A stretch of DNA of 64,000 bases, from NCBI RefSeq assembly GCF_024181585.1, contig NZ_CP054258.1:62001-126000 (forward strand), read 5' to 3'. This document shows, piece by piece, positions 57,520 to 64,000 of the stretch. Source of the stretch: Treponema socranskii subsp. buccale. GTDB taxonomy: Bacteria; Spirochaetota; Spirochaetia; Treponematales; Treponemataceae. The position numbers and the translations under genes are program-made. The notes under the pieces are model-generated. The model made no database searches, was not told where the DNA came from, and saw only the letters and a program-made list of their open reading frames with translations. Every line of letters begins with the position of its first letter. Within the stretch, counting starts at the first letter, position 1.

Positions 57520-58560
57520 ATGAACGAAAGACCGATTATCGGCATTACGATGGGAGATCCCGCAGGCTGCGGTCCCGAACTGTCGGTAAAAGCGCTGCGC
57601 AATCCGGACGTCTATAAAATGTGCCGGCCATTCGTCGTCGGCGACGTAAAGATGATCGAAGATTCGCTGCGCATTTTAAAAGACACATCGACGAAGATCA
57701 ACCGCATCGCATCAGTCAAAGAGGCGAAGTTCGAACTCGGTACGATCGACGTGTATCATCTCGAACTCGTCGATATGTCGAAATTCGAATACGGAAAAGT
57801 GAGCGCCATGTGCGGAGAAGCCGCGTTTCAATGCGTCATAAAGGTTATCGATTTGGCGATGAAAGGCGAAATCGACGGCACGGTAACGAATGCGTTTAAT
57901 AAAGAAGCGATCAATCTTGCGGGGCATCATTACAGCGGACATACGGAAATATATGCCGATTATACGCATACGAAAAAATATGCGATGATGCTCGCCGGAG
58001 ACGATCTTCGCGTCGTACATGTATCGACTCACGTATCGCTGCGGGAAGCGTGCGACCGCGCGAAAAAAGAGCGGGAGCTCGAGTGCATACGTCTTGCAAA
58101 TCAGGCGTGCAAACAGCTCGGCATAGCACGTCCGAAAGTAGGCGTCTGCGGTCTTAACCCCCATGCGGGAGAAAACGGTTTGTTCGGTGACGAAGAAATC
58201 AAGGAAATTACTCCGGCAATAGAACAGGCGGAAAGCGAAGGCATCGATGTCGACGGGCCGCTTCCCGCCGATACGGCGTTTTCGAAAGCGCGCGGCGGCT
58301 GGTACGACGTACTCGTCGTTCAGTACCACGATCAGGGACACATACCGCTGAAAGTGCTCGGTTTCGTATACGATAAAGCGGCAAAAAAATGGGGAGCCGT
58401 AACCGGCGTCAATATAACGCTCGGCTTGCCGATCATTCGCGTATCCGTCGATCACGGAACGGCCTTCGGCCATGCGGGGCAAGGTATTCAAAACGAATTG
58501 AGTTTGCTGAATTCGATTCAATATGCGACTTCGTTCGCCAAAAATCGAAATATCAAATAA
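57520..58560 (+). CDS. pdxA2: PdxA2-type 4-phosphoerythronate/threonate dehydrogenase
   Basis: 346 residues. PdxA hallmarks: IIGITMGDPAGCGPELSVKAL, GTVTNAFNKEAINLAGHHYSGHTEIYAD (in parts, metal His), VCGLNPHAGENGLFGDEE, and VVQYHDQGHIPLKVLGF. PdxA2 enzymes oxidatively decarboxylate threonate-4-phosphate to dihydroxyacetone phosphate, rather than making PLP. The partnership with a DUF1537 kinase supports that reading. It is last in the operon, followed by the R7 hairpin. Confidence 0.9.
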   Translation: MNERPIIGITMGDPAGCGPELSVKALRNPDVYKMCRPFVVGDVKMIEDSLRILKDTSTKINRIASVKEAKFELGTIDVYHLELVDMSKFEYGKVSAMCGEAAFQCVIKVIDLAMKGEIDGTVTNAFNKEAINLAGHHYSGHTEIYADYTHTKKYAMMLAGDDLRVVHVSTHVSLREACDRAKKERELECIRLANQACKQLGIARPKVGVCGLNPHAGENGLFGDEEIKEITPAIEQAESEGIDVDGPLPADTAFSKARGGWYDVLVVQYHDQGHIPLKVLGFVYDKAAKKWGAVTGVNITLGLPIIRVSVDHGTAFGHAGQGIQNELSLLNSIQYATSFAKNRNIK

Positions 58561-58574
58561 ATCCGATGCGGAGG

Positions 58575-58602
58575 CTGTCCAAAAATTTCAGTTTTTGGAC
58601 AG
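58575..58602 (+). terminator. R7 hairpin, copy 2 (terminator after pdxA2)
   Basis: CTGTCCAAAAA (58575-58585) and TTTTTGGACAG (58592-58602) pair fully. It closely matches the hairpin at 35921-35948. Confidence 0.6.
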
Positions 58603-58734
58603 TTTCCTATTTGTATCAGCAGAAAAATCCGATTCAGAGGATATATTCATTTCGATATCTTTGCCGCTTCCGAAATATTACCGGATATTTTTTTTGTTTG
58701 AATCATCTCTCAGGCCGAAAGGGAGTCCATAAAG

Positions 58735-59022
58735 TTATTTTTCAGGGGGTTCCCCGCCTGCGGCGGGTCGGGCTATCCGCTCCAATCGCCTTCGGCAATT
58801 TCCGCTTCTATCCCTAACCCGTATGCGGGCAGTAGAACAAACTGTATCTGTACGACCAATTCTCACCGCGCGCCGTTCGCCGCTTATTGCGCGGCTTCCA
58901 TCGAAATAAGTAATAGAAGACATTCCCAAACCCAGTCCTTTGTCTTGCTCAAGTTTTTGCTGAACTTCGGTTTTTCCACGAAGATAGTCTATAAGAACGC
59001 AAGTATCACAAAGATAAATCAT
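58735..59022 (-). pseudogene. VapC-type toxin truncated by repeat R5
   Basis: MIYLCDTCVLIDYLRGKTEV and the following helix to MSSITYF are a PIN-domain start. After about 40 residues the sequence loses similarity, and its end (RRLERIARPAAGGEPPEK) is read from repeat R5 copy 1. PIN toxins are about 130 residues, so the later acidic residues are lost and the toxin is probably inactive. The start overlaps the antitoxin stop (TAATG). Confidence 0.75.
58740..58821 (+). repeat. R5 repeat, copy 1 (82 bp)
   Basis: TTTCAGGGGGTTCCCC to CCCTAACCCG, with inner hairpins CCCGCC-TGC-GGCGGG and TTGCC-type. 80 of 82 bases match 59491-59572. It lies in the 3' part of the truncated vapC. Confidence 0.8.
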
Positions 59023-59237
59023 TAAGAACGACCCCAAGACTTGCTTCTTATTTCCTCAACAGAAAGATGCCTGTCTTTCCACAAACCGAAAACCGCATTA
59101 AAGTCTGAGAATTCTCTTTTATGAGTTTTTACGGGTCTGTGTAAAGTCCGTACTATCTTATCAAGTAATTTAATTTTCTCAGTATAAGAAAGCATATCAA
59201 CTTGTGCTGAAAGTTGCTTAAAAGCTAATTCCGACAT
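59022..59237 (-). CDS. Antitoxin partner of the truncated VapC
   Basis: 71 residues, intact: MSELAFKQLSAQVDMLSYTEKIKLLDKIVRTL resembles the N-terminal helices of small VapB-like antitoxins, and FGLWKDRHLSVEEIRSKSWG matches their toxin-binding tails. With its toxin broken, it may persist as a solitary antitoxin. Confidence 0.7.
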   Translation of the reverse strand: MSELAFKQLSAQVDMLSYTEKIKLLDKIVRTLHRPVKTHKREFSDFNAVFGLWKDRHLSVEEIRSKSWGRS

Positions 59238-59249
59238 AGGTACCTCTCA

Positions 59250-59321
59250 TAATGCGACGTTTGCCGAAAGGCAAACTCGGCAGATAAACAGTCAGGCTGA
59301 ATTTCTGCCGAACTGTTTATC
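59250..59321 (-). mobile_element. R4-related two-hairpin element, copy 4 (short form)
   Basis: On the minus strand: GATAAACAGT...ACTGTTTATC enclosing GGCAGAAATTCAGCC, then CGAGTTTGCC-TTTC-GGCAAACG-TCG. Same order, a GAAAT apical loop and the same one-base bulge as copy 3, but different stem sequences. It lies just upstream of the solitary antitoxin gene. Confidence 0.6.
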
Positions 59322-59490
59322 ACTCCTTCCATCTATTTCTCATAGTATACAATATTTTATAAAAAAATCATCTCCCAATCATTAAAAACAACACATAATT
59401 TCATATAACTTAATGTTTACTATTTTTAAGATAAGGTACATTATAGCGTACGTCAATGCCAAGTCTTAATTACATCGTACGTTTCGTTTT

Positions 59491-59572
59491 TTTCAGGGGG
59501 TTCCCCGCCTGCGGCGGGTCGGGCTATCCGCTCCAATTGCCTTAGGCAATTTCCGCTTCTATCCCTAACCCG
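59491..59572 (+). repeat. R5 repeat, copy 2 (82 bp)
   Basis: Second copy of the 58740-58821 repeat, same orientation, two differences. It lies in the 430-bp gene-free stretch between the antitoxin and the RipA-like gene, which also holds the R4 copy 4 hairpins. Confidence 0.8.
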
Positions 59573-59670
59573 TTACAGGCTTTGCATTGCCGGTCTTGCA
59601 CCTTCCGTTCGACATGAAATCATCGGAAAACTCGGAAAGACTTCTTTTAAGATTTTTTCACTTGTTTTCT

Positions 59671-60405
59671 TTATATATTTCGCCATTTATTTACCTGTTG
59701 CTCTTTCTTTTTATTTCCTTCTGTCAGACAGGGTACCGCTACAACAATCAAAAGCCATGCAAGGATCGCACCGATTAAACAAATCCAATGTACAATGGAA
59801 ATCTTCGTAAAACAAACTGTGCTGCTTATTTTGCAAAGACGCAAAGCAAATATCACCACATAAAAAAGATTCATAAAGCCCGAGGCAATCACCAACACAA
59901 TTGAAGTAAGTGCCGTTATTTTTGTAACGGAATAGTTATACGGTTTTAAACTCCATGTGCAGGCACAAAAATCGTCTTTATTCTCCGTATTAAGCATTGT
60001 CCGATATAAGCTTCCCGAAAATTCGGTTTCTAACGCATAAATCTGTTTTTCCCAATTTTCTTGCCAAAATTTTGACCCTTTATTCATTAATACCCAACAA
60101 AGTGAAAAAAAATAGCAGAATAAAGAAGTTATTATCAATGCAAAAAGAGAAAGCCTCGGCAAATTATACACGTTACACAAAGAAAACGGATAACGCTCCG
60201 CATTGAACAGCAAACTCAATAAGGCAAAATGCGCGGTAAAAGCGGCAAGAATAAATGCCCAATAATAGGTTCCGCGCGTCCAAAACAATTGTATTTCAAA
60301 TTGCCGTATTTTATGGGCACGTTTATATGCCTCTTCTCTGTGTTTTTTGCAGTTTACGGAAGGGTCGGGAAGCAATCCCATACACTCCCAATAATTATCG
60401 ATCAT
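59671..60405 (-). CDS. RipA-like polytopic membrane protein
   Basis: 244 residues. A soluble start ending AHKIRQFEIQLFWTRGTYYW leads into two helices (FILAAFTAHFALLSLLF; LSLFALIITSLFCYFFSLCW), a cytoplasmic loop with MNKGSKFWQENWEKQI, and two further helices. The FEIxLFWxR...YYW and NKGSKFWQENWE sequences recall the RipA family of oligomeric membrane proteins. Function unknown; similar proteins occur in defence-type neighbourhoods. Low G+C, like nearby toxin-antitoxin remnants. Confidence 0.6.
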   Translation of the reverse strand: MIDNYWECMGLLPDPSVNCKKHREEAYKRAHKIRQFEIQLFWTRGTYYWAFILAAFTAHFALLSLLFNAERYPFSLCNVYNLPRLSLFALIITSLFCYFFSLCWVLMNKGSKFWQENWEKQIYALETEFSGSLYRTMLNTENKDDFCACTWSLKPYNYSVTKITALTSIVLVIASGFMNLFYVVIFALRLCKISSTVCFTKISIVHWICLIGAILAWLLIVVAVPCLTEGNKKKEQQVNKWRNI

Positions 60406-60642
60406 AGATAGAAATTCCCATAAAAATTTTTTTCGGCCGCTAAAGCGGCTAAACGGTGCTGTTACATCTTATTTTCAAAAATGTACTGCACTGCTCCTAC
60501 ACATTTTGCCGGTTGTACCTTTTGCGATGTTTGCCGCCGCTCGGTATTTTTACCGACCGGCGGCCGTACCGCACTATGCTACACGATTTTGCTTAACGCA
60601 AAATCGCACCGGACAGGCTAAATTATGTCTGTCTGACAAAGT
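60406..60642. other. Gene-free stretch with strong hairpins
   Basis: Contains GGCCGCTAAAGCGGCT (60434-60449), a long GC hairpin CCGCCGCTCGGT/ACCGACCGGCGG (60534-60564), and GATTTTGC-TTAAC-GCAAAATC (60585-60605). Some may terminate the BspA-like gene. Confidence 0.45.
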
Positions 60643-63600
60643 TTACTCCGCAATAAACCGGTCTTTGAGAGCCCCCATAATCGTGGCATTATTCCTATAC
60701 GTTTGGAGCTGGTCCGCCGGAACTTTTATGCTGCCTGCCGTCAGTTTTGTGCAACCGGAGAAAGCCTCGTTAAAATTATCCGCAACATAATCGCACTTTA
60801 GCGTAACAAACGTAAGATTTTTGCAGTCTCGAAAGCACCGAGTCATATTGGTAACGCTGCTTGGAATCTCATTAGCGTAAGTAAGGCTTTCGCAGCCCTC
60901 AAAGCAGCCAAACATACGGGTAACGCTGTTTGGAATCGTAGGGGGCAAAGTAAGGTTCCAGCAGCCGGAAAAACAGAAGCGCATATCGGTAACGCCGTTT
61001 GGAATCACCGGAGCTCGAGTAAGGCTTTTGCAGTCAGAAAAGCAGCCGAACATATTGGTAACACCGTTGGGAATCTTAGGAGCGGAAACAAGTCTTTTGC
61101 AGTCTTGAAAGCAGCATTTCATATCGGTAACGCTGGCGGACGCAGCAAATACGGGAGCGTGATAAAGCTTCTCGCAGCCTTCAAAGCATCTGGTCATATT
61201 GGTAACGCTGCTCGGAATATCGGGAGCTTGAGTAAGGCTTGTGCAGCCGAAAAAGCAGCTTTCCATATTGGTAACGCTGCTTGGAATCACCGGAGCTTGA
61301 GTAAGGCTTGTGCAGTGGGAAAAGCAGTTTTCCATATTGGTAACGCCGTTTGGGAGCACGGGAGCTTGAGTAAGTCTGTAGCAGCTTTCAAAGCAGCTGG
61401 TCATATCGGTAACGCTGGCGGAAGCAGCAAATACGGGAGCGTAATAAAGATTCTCGCAGTCGAAAAAGCACTTGCTCATATTGGTAACGCTGCTTGGAAT
61501 CACCGGCGCTTGCCTAAGGCTTGTGCAGCTTTTAAAGCAGCTTTGCATATCGGTAACACTGCTTGGAATCACCGGAGCTTGAGTAAGGCTTGTGCAGCCG
61601 CCAAAGCAGTTGGTCATATACGTAACGCTCTCCGGAATCACAGGAGCCTGAGTAAGTCTGTAGCAGCCGGAAAAGCAGCCTCGTATATCGGTAACGCCGT
61701 TTGGGAGCACCGGAGCTTGCGTAAGGCTTGTGCAGCCGCCAAAGCAGGCTGCCATAATGATAACGCTGCCAGGAATTACCGGAGCTTGCGTAAGGCCTGT
61801 GCAGCCTTCAAAGCATCTGGTCATATTGGTAACGCTGCTTTGAATCACCGGAGCTTGAATAAGGTTTGTGCAGTTGAGAAAGCAGGCGGTCATATCGGTA
61901 AGACCGGGTATTTCTTCCAATTTAAGAGCCACCTTTTTAGTCGGGTTATCCTTTAGTATTTTTCCGAGTGCGCTCGGTTTGATAGGATAGCTACTACCTC
62001 CCTTTAAATCCGCCGGCGTAAGTCCGGTTACTTTTATGTAACAAATGCCGTCTGTATGCGGTGCGGTATTTTTAAGATAGGTGTCCAAACCTGTACCGTT
62101 TGTTCCGAAAGCTACCGGCTCGTAAAGTGAGGTAAAGGTAACGTTCACATTTATGTCGGCGGTTATCTTTACTTTTGCAGTCGTACTTCCGGGTGTGCCG
62201 CCTTCTTCAAATGTTCCGCCGGTAATTGTCCATGTGTCGACTTTGTAGCCTGATGCGGGACCTGCGGTAAAGGTTACGGTTTTGCCGTACTCAACGGGCT
62301 GCCCCGAAGCGATTGCGCTGCCGGCAAGTTCCGCTTTAAGCGTGCCGTGTCCGCCGTCCACGCTGAAGGTTACGGGATATGTCTTCAGGGTAAAACTCAC
62401 ATTCACATTTGTGTCGGCGGTTATTTTTACTTTTGCAGTCTGACTTCCGGCTGTGCCGCCTTCTTGCAGTGCGGAAGCGGGGGTTATTGTCCACTTGTCA
62501 ACTTTGTAGCCTGTTGCAGGATCCGCGGTAAAGGTTACGGTTTTGCCGTATTCAATCGGCTTCCCCGAAGCGATTGCGGTGCCGGCAATTTCCGCTTTGA
62601 GCGTGCCGTTCGGCGGTGTAGCGTTGAAGGTTACGGGATATGTATTTATCCGCCACTTTGCGTACAGTTCGGTGTTTTGTGTTACCTCGTTTACGGCAAA
62701 ATCCCAAAGACTGTCTCCGTCTTTGTTGTACCAGCCTTCAAAGGTATGACCTTCTTTTGTCGGCTCAGGCGACGGCACACTTGCTTTTTCTTTGTACTTT
62801 ACGGTTTGTGCCGCAGGTACGGGAGTTCCGCCTTTTGCATCAAATGTTACTGCGTATCCCTCTTTGGTAAAGCTCACGTTTACCGTTGTTGCCGCGGTTA
62901 TCTTTACTTTTGCAGTCGAACTTCCGGCTGTGCCGCCTTCTTGCAGTGCGGAAGCGGGGGTTATTGTCCACGTGTCGACTTTGTAGCCCGACTCGGAAAC
63001 CGCGGTAAAGGTGATCTCCGTGTCTTTGTCAACTTTGCCGCTTGCAGGAATTACGGGATTTGCAGTCACTGTTCCGTGTTCTCCGGGTGTTAGCGCTACG
63101 GTGTATCTCTCGGGTCTTGATGCCGTACCGCCTGCTTTGGCAATTTTTGCAATTATTTCATCCGCTTCCGCCTCGGTTATGTTTTCTTTAAGCACTTTCG
63201 GTGCGCTTTCTACAAGCGTTTTTGCTTCTTCAAGAGTACTGCCGGTAATTTCGCTTACCGCTTTTATAACGGCCTCTTTCTTTGTAGGATCGATGTTTTC
63301 CAAAGTTACCGTGTATAAATCATTTGTAAAGTTTACGTTCACCTTTGTGTTTGCGGTGATTTTGACTTTTGCAAGGGTGTTGCCGGCCTTTCCTTCCGCG
63401 ATCAGCGCAGACTCCGGTGTTACAGTCCACTTTTCAACTCTGTAACCGCTTTCCGGTGCCGCGATAAAAGTTACGGTTTTGTCCTTTTCGACGCTTATAG
63501 GGCTTGTTGCCGTTTCCGCAACGCCTTCCGCCTTTGCTTTGAGCGTGCCGTGCCCGCCGTCCACGCGGAAGATTATGCGGTACGATACGGCCGCGGGCGT

Positions 63601-63723
63601 TCCGCCTCCCGTATTTCCGCCCGCGTTATTCGAGCAGGCGGTAAACAGCAGTGCCAACGATACCGATGCGGCAAACAAAATCGCCGCCGCAAGTATTCCG
63701 ATTTTCCTTAAACAGGTTCTCAT
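60643..63723 (-). CDS. BspA-like cysteine-rich surface lipoprotein with an L7/L12-like domain
   Basis: 1026 residues from ATG 63723 (GGGAGG upstream). Lipobox LLFTAC puts the lipidated Cys at 30. InlB-type beta repeats (YRVEKWTVTPESA...AKVKITANTKVNVNF) fall at about 50-135, 205-290, 365-450 and 450-535, plus a Listeria-Bacteroides repeat (GHTFEGWYNKDG). Between the first two, residues 137-204 (YTVTLENIDPTKKEAVIKAV...TLEEAKTLVESAPKVLKE) match the ribosomal L7/L12 C-terminal domain. From about 600 on are some 17 BspA-type leucine-rich repeats of about 23 residues, each with C-F-x-x-C. Probably an adhesin. Ends FIAE. Confidence 0.85.
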   Translation of the reverse strand: MRTCLRKIGILAAAILFAASVSLALLFTACSNNAGGNTGGGTPAAVSYRIIFRVDGGHGTLKAKAEGVAETATSPISVEKDKTVTFIAAPESGYRVEKWTVTPESALIAEGKAGNTLAKVKITANTKVNVNFTNDLYTVTLENIDPTKKEAVIKAVSEITGSTLEEAKTLVESAPKVLKENITEAEADEIIAKIAKAGGTASRPERYTVALTPGEHGTVTANPVIPASGKVDKDTEITFTAVSESGYKVDTWTITPASALQEGGTAGSSTAKVKITAATTVNVSFTKEGYAVTFDAKGGTPVPAAQTVKYKEKASVPSPEPTKEGHTFEGWYNKDGDSLWDFAVNEVTQNTELYAKWRINTYPVTFNATPPNGTLKAEIAGTAIASGKPIEYGKTVTFTADPATGYKVDKWTITPASALQEGGTAGSQTAKVKITADTNVNVSFTLKTYPVTFSVDGGHGTLKAELAGSAIASGQPVEYGKTVTFTAGPASGYKVDTWTITGGTFEEGGTPGSTTAKVKITADINVNVTFTSLYEPVAFGTNGTGLDTYLKNTAPHTDGICYIKVTGLTPADLKGGSSYPIKPSALGKILKDNPTKKVALKLEEIPGLTDMTACFLNCTNLIQAPVIQSSVTNMTRCFEGCTGLTQAPVIPGSVIIMAACFGGCTSLTQAPVLPNGVTDIRGCFSGCYRLTQAPVIPESVTYMTNCFGGCTSLTQAPVIPSSVTDMQSCFKSCTSLRQAPVIPSSVTNMSKCFFDCENLYYAPVFAASASVTDMTSCFESCYRLTQAPVLPNGVTNMENCFSHCTSLTQAPVIPSSVTNMESCFFGCTSLTQAPDIPSSVTNMTRCFEGCEKLYHAPVFAASASVTDMKCCFQDCKRLVSAPKIPNGVTNMFGCFSDCKSLTRAPVIPNGVTDMRFCFSGCWNLTLPPTIPNSVTRMFGCFEGCESLTYANEIPSSVTNMTRCFRDCKNLTFVTLKCDYVADNFNEAFSGCTKLTAGSIKVPADQLQTYRNNATIMGALKDRFIAE

Positions 63724-63770
63724 AATTCCTCCCATAAAAAGTCAATGAACAAGGTGACTTTCTAAGCTGT

Positions 63771-64000
63771 TTAATTCATGGCAACGAGGGCTTGTTCAGC
63801 AAGACTCATAGGTTTATATCTACCCATCATCTTTGTTGAATCAAAGTCCTGTTTTCCCGTGAGCAACGCCCACACGATTTCTGCCATCTTCCTTGCAGCT
63901 GCAACAATCGATTTGCCGCTGCCTTTGTTCTTTTTCATATAATCCAGTCGCTGCATGATCCTCCATCCCGAAGTATCCTTGCAACGACGAATTCCCAACA
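63771..64000 (-). CDS. IS110-like transposase, C-terminal end (partial)
   Basis: The visible 76 codons include YMKKNKGSGKSIVAAARKMAEIVWALLTGK, which resembles the C-terminal end of IS110/IS1111 transposases (K-x-A-I-V-A-x-A-R-K pattern before the last helix), and a treponeme-style tail RYKPMSLAEQALVAMN. The DEDD catalytic domain would lie beyond the window edge. Assignment rests on a short segment. Confidence 0.5.
   Translation of the reverse strand, partial: LGIRRCKDTSGWRIMQRLDYMKKNKGSGKSIVAAARKMAEIVWALLTGKQDFDSTKMMGRYKPMSLAEQALVAMN

Noticed and set aside
58740-58821. Possible tRNA-like fold in the R5 repeat
   Set aside because: No acceptor stem, T-loop or anticodon arm can be drawn; two copies behave as a dispersed repeat.
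61105-61956. Plus-strand repeat protein (HIGNA-type repeats)
   Set aside because: Mirror of the leucine-rich repeat array on the other strand; it has no ribosome site or signal.
62347-63093. Plus-strand open frame with repeated GYCP-type sequences
   Set aside because: Complement of the InlB-type repeats in the surface lipoprotein, not an independent gene.

Overview
The window looks like a piece of a spirochaete chromosome, most probably a Treponema with roughly 50% G+C. The grounds are the gene content and style: SUMF1-like proteins, an MMPL/LolA-like/outer-membrane-barrel trio, TRAP and MalFG-type sugar transporters, free CheX, Rpn nucleases, BspA-like leucine-rich surface proteins with InlB-type repeats, and many structured intergenic repeats. 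The species is not determined. I see no rRNA or tRNA gene.

Layout. 0-3 kb: minus-strand TetR, MATE exporter and the start of an ABC exporter. 3-11.1 kb: HD protein, DMT exporter, O6-alkylguanine transferase, GH114-like protein, SlyX, pseudouridine synthase and a large HELTH-peptidase/beta-barrel protein. 11.1 kb: a one-spacer CRISPR remnant with no cas genes. 11.2-14.7 kb: half-size EamA protein, M18 aminopeptidase, CheX, IclR. 14.7-20.8 kb: sugar ABC importer (binding protein and two permeases) divergent from a ROK kinase, a SIS isomerase and an RpiR regulator, with phased operators in the shared promoter region. 21-29.1 kb: aldehyde dehydrogenase with FIST sensor, PNPOx fusion protein, a metal ATPase cluster and a ZIP transporter. 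29.2-34 kb: MMPL transporter, LolA-like protein and barrel. 34-39.6 kb: SUMF1 protein, small membrane proteins, a cytidylate-kinase-like protein with a histone-H1-like tail, an interrupted rpn gene and a NagD-like phosphatase. 39.6-44.5 kb: LacI regulator, DctPQM TRAP importer and glycerophosphodiesterase. 44.6-49 kb: ketopantoate-reductase-like protein, aldo/keto reductase, lipoproteins and RidA. 49.2-52.6 kb: an AT-rich accessory patch with VapBC, BrnTA and broken genes. 52.6-58.6 kb: a reductase-SGNH fusion, RpiB, and a kinase/alcohol dehydrogenase/PdxA2 operon of threonate type. 58.7-64 kb: truncated VapC with its antitoxin, a RipA-like membrane protein, a 1026-residue cysteine-rich BspA-like lipoprotein and the tail of an IS110-like transposase.

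The most unusual content is non-coding. I call the repeat families R1 to R7. R1 is a 210-236 bp structured, MITE-like repeat (four copies). R2 is a GC-rich inverted pair. R3 is a 215-bp element lying directly 5' of rpn, with a second copy elsewhere. R4 is a 139-141 bp element made of four consecutive hairpins. One R4 copy interrupts rpn between 4-bp direct repeats, and removing it restores a 300-codon frame. A second R4 copy sits inside an R3 copy, and the other R3 copy shows the empty site. Stem sequences differ between R4 copies while pairing is kept. R4 is the best candidate here for an undescribed mobile or RNA element. R5 is an 82-bp pair that truncates a vapC. R6 and R7 are duplicated hairpins at operon ends.

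Two catabolic modules read clearly. One is a sugar importer with kinase and isomerase, probably controlled by RpiR through 13-bp sites about 31 bp apart that overlap both -10 boxes. The other is a C4-acid sugar module (DUF1537 kinase, PdxA2, RpiB-like isomerase, Fe-ADH) that by family knowledge would turn a threonate-like acid into dihydroxyacetone phosphate. Several genes have strong promoters whose -10 box lies only 6-9 nt before the start codon, which suggests leaderless mRNAs.
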